Source: Albula goreensis (lineage: Eukaryota > Chordata > Actinopteri > Albuliformes > Albulidae). From it: a stretch of DNA of 64,000 bases. The translations under genes were made by a program, and so were the position numbers. The stretch's first letter is position 1. Each line of letters begins with the position of its first letter. Of the stretch, positions 1 to 11,086 are shown one piece after another. The notes beneath the pieces were generated by a model, which was given only the letters and a program-made list of their open reading frames with translations, had not been told where the DNA came from and ran no database searches. The stretch covers positions 6,216,184 through 6,280,183 of the forward strand of contig CM040746.1 in the NCBI GenBank assembly GCA_022829145.1. The letters run 5' to 3'.

Positions 1-247
1 GACTCCTGTCAAGGCAAAAGATTTGCTGCTAATTAGTCGAAGGTTCCGCAACCTACAAAGCAGTACAGTTTAAATAGCACATTGAGTTGCTATACGATTT
101 TAAAACAGCAACAGTTTTGTTAATATACAAAAGGTATCTGGTTTCACTAATTAAACAAAATGTTTAATTCAAGGCTCTAACCCTGTATTGGCATGAGTTA
201 CACACCAGCTTATGTATTTAGTAATTAGATGAAGTTAAGATACTTAC

Positions 248-387
248 AAAGGCGTTTCTCCCAGTTCGCGCAACATATGATAGACAACATCAAATGGCTG
301 TTCAGTCAGCCAAAAATCTTCCACATCAGGGAAGCCCATTTCCACTAGTTTGGTTTTCTTGATTGTGCAAATGAACAAATCAAATAA
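248..387 (-). CDS. Candidate internal coding exon of an unidentified minus-strand gene
   Basis: On the minus strand a plausible acceptor (pyrimidine-rich stretch ending TTTTGGTTACAG) lies just above position 387 and a consensus donor GTAAGTA occupies 241-247. Between them is 140 bp that is open throughout in one frame, encoding 46 codons plus two bases. The peptide contains KKTKLVEMGFPDVEDFW followed by an acidic/aromatic stretch ending RELGETP, which has real-protein composition and good splice sites. I do not recognise the family. Other exons of the gene would lie to the left of the window or in 388-6000 on the minus strand; none was convincingly found. It could also be a fragment of a transposable element ORF. 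Confidence 0.4.
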
Positions 388-3300
388 CTGTAACCAAAAT
401 GTAACATGTTACACATAACATGCATGTTATTTACATGTTAACACATGTTAAATTCCAGGAATTAAACTGCTAATTGAATCAGGAATCGAAGTACCGTATT
501 TCTGTTTGCGTGTTGTAGTTTCCTTAAATTATCTAGGATTATATAGTGTCAACATTCTTTTAGCTATCAAAACAAAAAAATACAAAAAAACATATGCTAG
601 ATAAAGCCGGCAACATACTTCTAAAACTGGCATCTTATTGAAGTTGTTAAATTGCGTTAGTAGAAGCCACGGACCCAAAAACAGCATGAACAAATGCAGA
701 AGAAGCTTAGTTCGACGAGCAACGTAAATTAAATTTAGCCATGCAGCTTTTGGCTATTCATACCAAACTTTGAGCAGTTCTTTCCATAATCCCTGAAAAA
801 GAGGGAAATGGTTTGTTAATTTGACTCGCTGTTTCGCAAAACTGAGCAAGAAAATCATTGCTTTCGATTATCATTCACAGCAATTTCTGTCTTTTGCTAT
901 TTATAACACTTCTAACAAAGTACTGTACAGTAGCTCAGAAAACAAGCGCAAACTCATTTTTAACGTGTCGTGAACAGCTATGAAGAACAAGTTAACACGT
1001 TTAGTTCTTGTAGGTAAGAATAAGAATGTTTGCTTATTGACTGGAATTAAGACAACAACTGATCATGTTAAAAACACTAGGTAAGAACAACATTGTTCCA
1101 TAGCAATTAAAATTGGCATCCAACTTACTCTACAGGCGACAAGCCAATATTCTGTAGCGAGGATCACTGTGACTCCTGGGCGTCGTATGAACTCACTCCT
1201 AGTGATAAAAACGCTGTGATAAAATCTGTCGCTTCTGCAGGTGAAAACTGGCACTTTAAATGGGGAGTACAAAATCAAGTAGCCTAGGTCTTAAAATCAT
1301 TAACGCCACTTAATATTATTTGCATAACAGCAAGTCATGTTAATTTTATTAATTACTCATGTACAGTTTTGGAGACATGTTCTGATAAGAAATAAAACAC
1401 GCGCGGCTCTCTGTACTCCAGACACTTGGTTTGCGGTCAGTATATACCGCTGTTTAGATAATTTAAAATATAGGTCTAAAGCAAAAAAAGTCCAAATATC
1501 AATTCTTGATATTGATATAAAATAGTTGACATATTGCCTGTGAGGTCTAATATGCGAGCAATAGATAGTAAGATAGCCCATCCCTCTAAATGTTTTTCAA
1601 TAAAATATGTTGCAAACTGTCATCTCGCTACCCCACGTGTATTTTTTTGTTAACTCCAGAATTTGCGGCTTTCCCAGTCAGTGTGTTCCGCAGTGCTCTA
1701 TTCCCTGAGGATTTGCAAATGGACCATATTTAGAATAGCCTACAGAGCATGTGTTTAACACCACGACGCGACGAGAAAAATGTTTTCACCGTTGTAGGGA
1801 CGTACAATACATATATTTTTGATCGATAATAGTTTGTGTTAACGAATGAATAATCATTAGTCGGTAACGTAAATTCCAAAAGGAGCTAAACAGTAGCCTA
1901 AAATAGGCGACAAGGTCAATTTCAGTTCAAACCAACAGGGCAAGGCAAAACATAGTATAATATGGCATAGGCTATCTCCAACTGAAACTTCAGAGTAGGC
2001 CACAAAAATAAACAAAAAATATATTTTCATAGTCAAGTGGTAACCTACATCATTAGGCTAGTTCTGAAGTTCTTTATGTAAACCGCACTGCAATAGTTTC
2101 AGTGTACATTAACCTTTTTAATACAACAATGCAGGGACGTATAACGTATTTTCTGTAATGCGGAGTGGTAAGGTGGACCAAGGGCAGAATATGTAGAAAT
2201 GAAGGTGAAATTGCAGGTTTTTAGTGCAAATGGAAATGTAATGGCAAAACATGTAGTTTTATTTTACACGACTTTTTTAGGTTTCAAAGACAAGTTGCGC
2301 CACCCTGTGGAAATATCTGGGGAGACTACTGCATAGTGACATTCAAACAGGGAGACATAGTATTGTCTTCAAACTATCCTTCTTGTTTTTGAATGCTGGC
2401 TAATAGATGAAGTTCTCTATGTATAGCTTCCTGTGGAATCTGTCCCTCCTGTCAAGACGAAGGCCACTTTATGCTGGAGTTCGTTGGTGGTTTTTGTTTC
2501 CACGTTTGTTACTTTAAATCAATAGAAACACCTAAAACCTAATGCCGCTCTAAGTGTCTATTTCTCCAGCAAACATACCTTGCTGCTTGGAAAAGTAAGC
2601 CCATTTTTACACCTTTATTTTGGCTCCTTTTTCTTCCTTTAACTAACACTTTTGTAGCTGCTTCTCCAAGTAGTTTTAGTAAACATTCAGTTTTTAGTGA
2701 CTCATTTAGTTGCCTGTTGTGTGCCAACCCTGACATAACAAAGCATTGAAAGAAAAGGTTATAAAGAAAAACAGCAAAGAAGAAATTAACAAAAATATAA
2801 GGAATAGCCAGTATCAAAGTAGCAAGAGGAAATAACATGCATAACAGTAACAAACAATTGCAAAAAGAAATGGGAACATTTTCTTTTAATGAATAACCAC
2901 TTATTATTTTCTTCCAGAAGTCATTTACAGTCTCCATCGACTGGCTGACCACTGACCTGTTGCTCCAGCACCATATCCAGCCTAAATCACTGTGTCCAAC
3001 TGAAGTGACTTTCACTGCAGTATCCTTGGAGCTGCCAGCAAGCTTTCCAGGTAGATGCAGTATCCATAATCCTGACTCACACCCGTTTATTTATTCCAAA
3101 TGAGTGTACTGGAATGGCTTTACATAAACTCTTTATTTACCTCATATACTTCAAGGCCATACAGGCATATCACTGTTAGATAATGAGTAACCGGTGAATC
3201 AGCCAGGCATATCACACAGCTCAACTCCAACCGTATCCCAGATTGTCATTTTTTCTTACTGTAAAATGAGTGTTTGAAAAGTGAGTTGTCCAGGACAATG

Positions 3301-3431
3301 AAGCACTTTGAGAATCGAGAATAAATAACAACTCAGACAAACATGTGGTACAGGGTCCTAGGAGCCGCAGAGTTATGTATTTTTCTCATTGTAAGCAGAG
3401 GATTTGGAACCCCTTCCTAAAATGTGATCTT
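388..3431. other. Non-coding flank, no supported gene
   Basis: AT-rich sequence with only short, unconvincing ORFs. A 158-codon minus-strand ORF at 2539-3015 has a hydrophobic middle, but no family resemblance and no good upstream acceptor, so it is not called. No clear repeat was recognised here. Confidence 0.5.
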
Positions 3432-3634
3432 ACATTGCAGTCATTTAGCTGATGTCTTTTATCAAGAGAGACTTATGGTTGATTATGCTAACCAATGGCC
3501 AATCTCCCCTGGGAGCAATGTGGGGTTAAGGGCCCAACAGCAGTGGTGTTCTTGCTGTGGCTGGACTTGGGCTTGAACCACCAACCTGAAGGGTCCCAGT
3601 CATGTACCTTAGCCACTAAGCTACAGGCTGCCCC
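3432..3634. repeat. Dispersed teleost repeat, near-complete copy
   Basis: The segment starts with a TCATTTAGCTGATGTCTTTTATC box and continues through the CAATCTCCCCTGGGAGCAATG and GGGTTAAGGGCCCAACAGCA blocks to GCCACTAAGCTACAGGCTGCCCC. This arrangement is a very common interspersed repeat in teleost genomes (the 'TTTAGCAGACGCTyTTATCC' family). Partial head copies occur at 9661-9697 and 18190-18240 in this window. Family name not assigned. Confidence 0.7.
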
Positions 3635-3731
3635 TAGGAGATAGTATCTGAAGATTTTTAAAAATGTGCATCTTCTGAAGTGTCCCATGGCTCCCACAAA
3701 TGAATGGCTTCACAGGATTTCATATGAGTAC

Positions 3732-3867
3732 TGCAAACACAGATCTGCAGATCCAATATGATTAATGCAAACACAGATCTGCAGATCCAATATGATTAAT
3801 GCAAACACAGATCTGCAGATCCAATATGATTACTGCAAACACAGATCTGCAGATCCAATATGATTAA
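3732..3867. repeat. 34-bp tandem repeat, 4 copies
   Basis: Four nearly perfect head-to-tail copies of a 34-bp unit beginning TGCAAACACAGATCTGCAGA. Each unit holds the palindrome AGATCTGCAGATCT-like core (AGATCTGCAGATC), giving regularly spaced BglII and PstI recognition sequences. Confidence 0.9.
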
Positions 3868-6290
3868 TGCAAACATGGGAAATTGAAAAGCCTAGTTTTA
3901 AAAGGTGTGTTTACTTTGTGTGTTAAAATGAAAGACTACGTACATGATTTTCAGTCATTCTGCAATATATTACATTTCCACTTTCTCTATTGTTCAGATG
4001 CCCTGTAAGAAACAATAGCGAAGGGTTTGAAAATGGGTCACACAAACAACAAAACTGTGTTTTAAAAACAGCAAAACTCTTCATATCAAAAACAAAATAT
4101 TGTGATACGGACTAAAAAAACTCCTCACTAAAGATAGCTAGAAGAAAATGGCCCACTTTTTTCAAAACAGTACATCAAGCCATACTTTTACACCTGCAAC
4201 TAAGTTCTATTGATACAAAAGAACTGAAAAATACATTAACTAAATATTTTATGCTGTCTACAACACAGATGTTTAATAGCCTATACCTTGCCTTTCATTT
4301 GCATAAGGCATAAAGCTTCCTCCAGACTGCCTGCTTCTCTCAACATCAGCCCAAGGCTTATTACATAAGCCACAATTGCTGCCCTTTTCTATATTTTACT
4401 ATCTATCTTGTTCTTCTTTGACAGCCTCTCCCTCTGTTTCCATTGATTCCTGATTCCGATGATTATTGAATCTAAAGCAGTGTACCTCTGCATTTTCACT
4501 CACAGGGAATGACCCTGCACAGGTGCAACATATTTGCATATTTTGGGAAAAAGCTTGAGAATAATGTGAGACTCTGAGGTGTAATCTGTACTCAGTGCCT
4601 GCATTTGTGTTAAATGTTTTACAAACCGTGTTTTCAGTGTGATAGTAATTGTGTAGAAATCAATAAACTAAAACCTACACATGCCTAAAACTATGATGAA
4701 TGACTGGTCCCTCAAAGGCTGCTGCTCGGAACAGTGGAAACTGTCTGAAAGGCCGACGAATTCGAGAGTTCTGTGTCAGCAAATTAAAAGATGAAAATTA
4801 CACCCACTTTACCTCTAACTACTTCTTACCTCTGATTACTCCCACCCCTCTGTGTGATAGACAGCTCCTCGCCCCACTTTTGAGTTTATCTAGTTAGGAA
4901 AAGGCATGAACAACTTGGCCAAAACGAGCTGCAGTACAACGCATCCTATGAGCTAATTTGTTCATCCATATACATTCTGAGAGTCTCTAGCCTCTGAACA
5001 CGTGTGACCAGTAACAGCCACAGAAAAAAATATGCCACTTCTACCTCACCTGTCAGATGCCTGAAAAGTGACCTGCCTCAGAGGTGAGCCTGCAGCCAGC
5101 GCCCTCTCTCACACACCTGCCAGTCTCCTCACTCTCTTCAGCTTCACCACAGGAGGAGGAGTTAGTTTCAGCTGCCTTGCTGCCAGTCTGCCATTGTGGA
5201 TAATACAAGCTGATAGGTTTACACATGTGCAGTTCATAGTGAACTCCTGCCTCCCCCTCCACCCTACACCATTGGCTGTGGCAGTTAAAACTGTGGCTCC
5301 TAAATGAATACAGGCCAATAGTGCAGCCTGGCTTCTGTGCTTTCAAAACTGAATTTAAGGTATATAAACACAGGCTGGGGATATGTGTCAATGAACCTTT
5401 TCAGTGATAGGAAGCTATTTATTTTGGTGTTGTACAAATATTATGAAATAATAATCTTGCATATTATACCTGTTAACACTTGCTTAAGCTGTGTTATGAA
5501 TATAAATAGAACTAAAACCAACATACATGGGGTTGCTGCGCAGCTGAGTTTGGGAACCCTGTTCTTTGCAAAACGGCTCATGCTTTTTGGTACTATATAG
5601 ACCCATCAATGGACCATTTGTTACTTTTACAGGGTTCCGTGTAGCAGGGATTTCATTTTTTGGGAGACAAATGTATGTGTGCTTATGTGATGCAACCTGC
5701 AAATTGTAAGAAACATGCACTTAACTCTCATGATGACCTCTCCTACACCACATTCCGTCAGAAACAGATTTCACATCCCAGGACAGTTACTGTATCTGTC
5801 AGTTATCCCAATGCTCTTACGTATTATGCTATTATGTAAATAGTGCCTTTTTTTTAAAAGAAGGACTCATATTTTGACATTTCTTTAATTTTGACTGAAT
5901 CAGCGGGGTCCCAAAGGGTGAAAGTGTGGACATCTGGTCACTGAAGCAAAATCTTTTTGTTAGAAAATGGAGAATTCATGAGAAATAATTTAAGGAGAGT
6001 GACTTTAGAATTTATATAAATGTCTGACAACCTTACTTTTTAAAGCGATTTGCTGAGACAAAAACTAGCACACAGGGGTTCCCCTCTGAGTTTGAAAACC
6101 TCTGCCTGTCAAGATGGTATTTAAAACCTTTTTTAAAGGTGCATTACACGTGAAATAAATGTGAATAGTAATGTAAGTTATCAGGAAAATGGAAGATAAT
6201 AGTGATAGGCCGACATTGTGTAATAATTAAATATAATGAAAAACAAATTAATTAATTGATTAATTACGAGGGACATTATGTTTTTTTGTG
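3868..6290. other. Upstream flank of tmem35a, no supported gene
   Basis: No supported exon. The segment includes a dispersed repeat piece at about 5155-5215 that recurs at 25480-25545, two CCAAT-type boxes in opposite orientation at about 5269-5278 and 5311-5316, and a TATATAAA-like string at about 5360. These could belong to a weak promoter, but no transcript structure could be supported. Confidence 0.4.
5155..5215. repeat. Dispersed repeat copy A (partner at 25480)
   Basis: Shares CAGCTGCCTTGCTG, CAGTCTGCCATTGTGGATAAT and CAAGCTG blocks, in the same order and orientation, with 25480-25545 inside a cenpi intron. The family was not identified; the high identity over about 55 bp argues for an interspersed element. 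Confidence 0.65.
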
Positions 6291-6514
6291 AAACGCGCTG
6301 GATTTGTCAGGCTTGTATGTGAATTGTACTCCGGTTACTGGGCGTTTGGACCCTGTGGCAGACGGCATGTCGCCATTCGCTGTTCTCTCCCAATCCCGCC
6401 TCGCTCTCAGTTCACGCTGTTCGTCTTCACTGGCAGTCAGGCTGACAGGGGTGCCCGAAAAACGGCGGCGTCTTTCCTCGGACGGCGGGGTTGTTAGGGG
6501 GAAAAAAAGCGAAG

Positions 6515-6634
6515 ATGGCTTCACCACGGACGATCACCATCGTGGCTCTTTCCTTCGCCCTTGGCCTTTTCTTCGTGTTTATGGGCACAATTAAACTCAC
6601 ACCAAGATTAAGCAAGGATGCGTATAGCGAGATG
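6515..6634 (+). CDS. tmem35a: tmem35a coding exon 1
   Basis: Encodes residues 1-40, ending ...SKDAYSEM, followed directly by GTGAGT. It contains the first membrane segment. Confidence 0.95.
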
Positions 6635-8813
6635 GTGAGTGACGGTAACATGTCTGCGCCTCGAGGACAAAGCCTTTGTTCCGGGGATAATTACGTTTGT
6701 ATTTTAGTCCTGGAACACGTTTCGTAAATGTAGCAAATATATTTCCCAATAGAATAACTGCACGCATAGCAAAAATGTCCTGTACATTTGCTTCTGTTTT
6801 TGTTTCACATTTGTTAACCACAGAACCAGCGTCTATGACAGAACGAAACGCCATCAAAAGCTTGCATGAGAATATTTTAATGCTTGCATATATGTATGTA
6901 AGCACTAAATTGCAGTACTATTCAATAAATCACCCGCGAGAACACAACTGCTCCGTAACTATGCTACTGAATAATTCTTTTTGCATTTTATGGGGGCTAA
7001 ATTGGGTTTTCCCCCTTGACAATAATTTGCCATTTGAAAATACTTGCGTCTGAGAGGAATTAATAGAAACAGGTTTTAGAACAAGACGATTATAATGAAG
7101 TATTTTCACAGATACCATAATAATTCTATAGGCTAATTGTTAGCCTATATACTCTGTTCGCATGGCGGTTTTTCCAGCAAATTCTACGCTGCACCTGCCG
7201 GTGCTGATGTTGAACCCGTTGTCCAGTAGGAGCGCGCCAGCAGTGCCAGTTATAGATCTCCAGATAAATGTAGTTTCTTATTTGTATGACAACCCTGATC
7301 AAATGTTTTCCTTTTTAAACTACTGGATTTTGTCTGTTGATGCAAACCACTGTTATAATGACTGGATAAGCAGTTGCAATCGTCTATCAGCAAGCGTTTA
7401 TAATGTAAGGCCTGCAATTTGAGATGCTACCACCGAAACATTTCAGTATATTATACAGTGCCTGAATACTAGTCTTTGCCGACTTGCATCTGAGTATCCC
7501 CTCCTCATTCAGCCCTAGAAAGCGATGAAATATACTCCGTTTTGGGTAAAGTATTAGATTATTTGTAATTTGAAAACCCAGATCAAAATTGAAGTCATTG
7601 TTGTACAAAACTCGTATATAACGCAAGAATTAAACTATCGTATCACTAGATATCGTATCAATAGAATACATGAATAATAGTGTTGTTAATTCTATAACTG
7701 ATATAACCGTTTTAATTATAATTACAACGTAGTTACTGAATACCATATTAATATGCCTTGGCCTAGTAGCTTGCAGTGCGCAGTAACGGCCGCTAGTTGT
7801 GGATGGTGCCGTTATTCACCAAAAAATATTGCATTTAGCCTTTTTAAGAAATAAATAATATACATTTTACTGTCCATTTGTTCACAACTAATTACCCTCT
7901 CCTTTACACAGTTCCAAATAAGTCACAGATTTGTGACAACGAACTTAATTTAAATGCCAGTACTATAAAGGTACAGCCACATTGGCTTTGCATATGTAAT
8001 TTTACCACAGTCAGTGCAAAAGTACCGGGGTTATGGCATGCTTGTGTTTTGGGACTTACTTCCTGCTTAAGTATTTCTTAACAAAACTGTAATTTCATAA
8101 TATAAGCAATAGTTATAGTAGTACTTAAACTGATTAAAATCTAATTGAAACAAGGTTGTTCTGTTTCTGTCTGCTGTACTGCTCCACATCATTTTTAGAA
8201 CGTTTTGTTTGCCTGTGAGGTGCAGAAACTAGGTCCCTACAGAGGAATCAGCTCCACTTGTAAAACTGGGACTTCTGTGATTTAGGACATTCCAAAATTT
8301 ACACGCAGTGGGAGTGCACAGCAATTAAAATGGCAGCTTATGTGAAATTCACAAAGCGACATGCTACACACCTCTGACAGTCAGATGTCACCCCTGATCT
8401 CTACTGTGAACGTTGTTTTGTTTGAATCACTTCAATATTGTTCCCCCCAGAAACGGGCATACAAGAGCTATGCCAAGGCGCTGCCAGGCTTGAAGAAGAT
8501 GGGCATCAGCTCGGTGCTGCTGCGGAAGGTCATTGGCACTCTGGAGGTGGGCTGTGGCGTGGTGCTGACTCTGGTGCCGGGACGGCCCAAGGACGTGGCT
8601 AACTTCCTGCTGCTGCTGGTGATGCTGGCGGTGCTGTTCTTCCACCAGCTGGTGGGCGACCCCCTCAAGCGCTACGCCCACGCCCTGGTCTTCGGGATCC
8701 TGCTGACCTGCCGGCTCCTCATCGCCAGACAGAGCGAGGAGAGGCCCGAGAGGGAGGACACCAGGGAGGAGCAAATCAACGCTGAGGAAAAGAACAAAGT
8801 GAAAGTGTCCTAG
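6515..8813 (+). CDS. tmem35a: tmem35a (NACHO): nicotinic acetylcholine receptor chaperone, 2 coding exons
   Basis: CDS is join(6515-6634, 8451-8813), 160 aa plus stop. The product is a small four-pass ER membrane protein of the DoxX-like family; in mammals NACHO promotes folding and assembly of neuronal nicotinic receptors such as alpha7. Visible landmarks are the N-terminus [17 protein letters not shown], the loop [26 protein letters not shown], the strongly conserved [18 protein letters not shown], a charged tail (residues about 134-160) and the C-terminal KVKVS shared with mammalian TMEM35A. Hydrophobic segments lie near residues 6-25, 62-83, 90-108 and 115-132. Human protein is 167 aa, so length fits; the tail is the divergent part. 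The ATG at 6515 is chosen because it starts the family N-terminus and has a good context (GAAG before ATGG); the frame is open upstream but without a better start. The intron is phase 0 (GTGAGT donor, CCCCCCAG acceptor). cenpi follows in the same orientation, as in human. Confidence 0.96.
6635..8450 (+). other. tmem35a: tmem35a intron 1
   Basis: AT-rich 1.8-kb intron between phase-0 coding exons. I saw no repeat or other gene in it. Confidence 0.9.
8451..8813 (+). CDS. tmem35a: tmem35a coding exon 2 with stop
   Basis: Starts after TTCCCCCCAG and encodes residues 41-160 ([13 protein letters not shown]... to KVKVS), with stop TAG at 8811-8813. It is much more GC-rich than the flanking intron, as expected for a conserved exon. 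Confidence 0.96.
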   Translation, partial: KRAYKSYAKALPGLKKMGISSVLLRKVIGTLEVGCGVVLTLVPGRPKDVANFLLLLVMLAVLFFHQLVGDPLKRYAHALVFGILLTCRLLIARQSEERPEREDTREEQINAEEKNKVKVS

Positions 8814-9091
8814 TGCCAGAGCTGGACAGAACCACACTGAGAGAAACCGTGGACGTCTCTCTTTGGTTAATACAAATCATTGGGGGTGGAGGGTAACATT
8901 CGCCACAAAAGAGATAGCTGCACGCCTCAGACTTCCTCATCCCCCTCCCCCTGTTACCGCCCCTCTGGCAGACTAATTGTTGATTTGACCTACCCCCCTT
9001 TTTTTTGCTCCTTTTATAACATAAAAAACCTTCACCTGACATTGGACAATCACATCTGGCAACTGTTTTGAAAATGTCATTTTTCAGGAAA

Positions 9092-9097
9092 AATAAA
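9092..9097 (+). terminator. Polyadenylation signal AATAAA of tmem35a
   Basis: Canonical AATAAA about 280 bp after the tmem35a stop, followed by TG/T-rich sequence. Another AATAAA at about 9597 could serve a longer 3' UTR. Confidence 0.6.
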
Positions 9098-10739
9098 CAG
9101 TTGATGTGACAGTCATTTCCTCCTTTTTAAAATGTTTTCATTTCCGGTATTTTCCTGTTTTACATCTGTGTAGCACTGCTGAGTAAGACACAGTATGCAC
9201 CTTCACGGCTGTGACCTTTTGAGTGTGTTAGTCTCGGGACTTCAGCATTCGTGCTGGATCTTGACGGACTATGGTGCATTTTGGGGGAATTTTTATATGA
9301 ATAGGTAATCGTACACATGCATAATCATCATAAATTAATTTTAGGGCTAATTAAATCCTCTCCAAATTTGTGTTTCTGTCTTATCTGCAATGTCCTTACA
9401 TATGGGGGGCTGGGCATTCATTTTTATTCATGGCTTTTCTCCTAATGTGTTCTCTCATATCTTTTCTAATCACGTGTATGCGGTTAACATGTAGAATTAG
9501 AAGCGTTTTGTTTCCCCCTGTTTTGAGAGGCATTACCCCCAGCTGTTCCTGTGCTTCTGCATGCAATGAGGGTCTTTTTTTCTGTCCAAAATGCAAAATA
9601 AATGAAATGGCCAAATTGAAAAAGTATTTTTGGTTGAAAGAACAGATCTACTTTTTTTAGTCCTTACATTTATTTAGCAGACATTTATCATGAGTTAATT
9701 TCCATGTGGATGTAGTGTTCCCCTGTGAATTAACTGCCCATGGTTGCCATCGGTAAAGCAAAAACCAGTGTACAGCACTGGCTTAATCTTGCCTCCCCTC
9801 AAACCTTCATCTACTAATAAATTGCCACATAAAATATTTCATAAATACTGCCTTCGACTGATACTCTTAATCTTAATTACTGAGATCTTCTGCCCTACTG
9901 TGTTTATTTTGTGGCATGAAAAAAGAATCTCAAGATGTGATACAAGCAAGATATTACATTTCCAGTTAGAGGATTCAAGGATAAGTAGTTTGCACATCTT
10001 ATAGATCTGTCTTTACATGATATCACTTTTTAGAACCAGAAGTGGAACAAGGTATTGCTGCTTCTCATAACATATAGTTGTCAAAAGATGGATTACAAGA
10101 AGTCAATTTTAATATAAAAGGCATGTTTACTGATTGTTATTTTCATGAAAATGCTGGAAAAGGGTGCTAGAATTTGTGCTGTTGTGAGGTTACCTGGAAA
10201 AGAAATAACTCAGGGTAGATGGAAAGTTGCTGAACACTAAAGAGGAGTGAATTATGTAAGCAGAAAATACAATCGTGTTGGTGACTCTTGGGGATATAAA
10301 AACAAGTGTCACCATGCCTTGAAAATTCTGTATAAAAATGTGCAAAATAAAGATGTTTGGAGGAAAATTGTGAATTTTGTACTGTGTATTTTGTAGGGTA
10401 CAACTTAAATTTGAAGTAATATAATTTTATATGTAATACTGCAACATGTGAAGATCCATTTAATGCAGTCCCATTGTGGGCTAGCTAGCAGGTCTGCATA
10501 TCAATACTTAAACATACCTGATATACAATATTTTGCTACATCCATAGAACTAAAATAAGTTGCTGTAAAATAACTGGTTTAAAATGTTCTGTTTATCCAG
10601 AGCCATTAAGCCAGAAATTGGTCCCATTTCATTTCTGGCATGAGATGTCTAAACATTGATTTCACGACCTTTGTAGCTACCATTTTTTTGTTCAAATGTC
10701 TCAGCAGGGTGTTCCAGTTTTAGACTGTGCACCAAAAAA
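9098..10739. other. Spacer between tmem35a and cenpi
   Basis: AT-rich sequence with no supported gene. A partial copy of the common teleost repeat head (TACATTTATTTAGCAGACATTTATC) is at 9661-9697. The distal part of the tmem35a 3' UTR may extend into it. Confidence 0.5.
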
Positions 10740-10953
10740 CCAAAGCAAACAACAGAGTCGAACGGAAACGTCATTATATGACGTCATGATATATGCAGGA
10801 AATAGGCGACGTCAGTAGTAAATTATGCCATACAGTACGCATGCGTATACGAACGCGCGCAAGTTTTGAGTTCTGTTTACTGGACAGCTAAGATTAGTTA
10901 CACTGAAAATACAGGGGTGCTGTGTGAAGGACTCTACCCCGCCGAGGTTAGTT
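10740..10953 (+). promoter_or_regulatory. cenpi promoter / 5' UTR with CRE and NRF1-like palindrome
   Basis: Just upstream of the cenpi ATG are a perfect cAMP-response-type palindrome TGACGTCA (10779-10786), a second ACGTCA half-site context (10807-10815) and a 12-bp perfect palindrome TACGCATGCGTA (10836-10847) that resembles the NRF1 site GCGCATGCGC, followed by CGCGCGC. No TATA box is evident. CRE plus NRF1 is typical of TATA-less housekeeping or cell-cycle promoters; actual use is inferred. Confidence 0.55.
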
Positions 10954-11086
10954 ATGAATACTTCCTCTGAAAACGATTCGACAAACTCTGGCCGAAGCGA
11001 TCGGAGTTTGCGAGTAGCAGAAAATGCCAGAAAAAAGAGCGAGGCGGGGGATCCGTTTCAGTTGGCGTTGAAGTACTTCTCCCAAG
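10954..11086 (+). CDS. cenpi: cenpi coding exon 1
   Basis: Encodes residues 1-44 plus one base; ends ...ALKYFSQ before GTAGGA. The Ser/Asn-rich start is poorly conserved, while the ALKYFSQ end aligns with the family's AVGYFEKG. Confidence 0.88.

Noticed and set aside
2539-3015. 158-codon minus-strand ORF with a hydrophobic centre
   Set aside because: No recognisable family and no convincing upstream acceptor; a donor-like AAGGTATGT inside it (about 2575-2583) is the only supportive sign. Hydrophobicity is expected from T/A-rich sequence.
5337-5391. TATATAAA-like string with nearby CCAAT boxes as a promoter
   Set aside because: No downstream exon in either orientation could be supported, and part of the area is a dispersed repeat.
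8427-8837. 136-codon minus-strand ORF opposite tmem35a exon 2
   Set aside because: Antisense shadow of a GC-rich coding exon.
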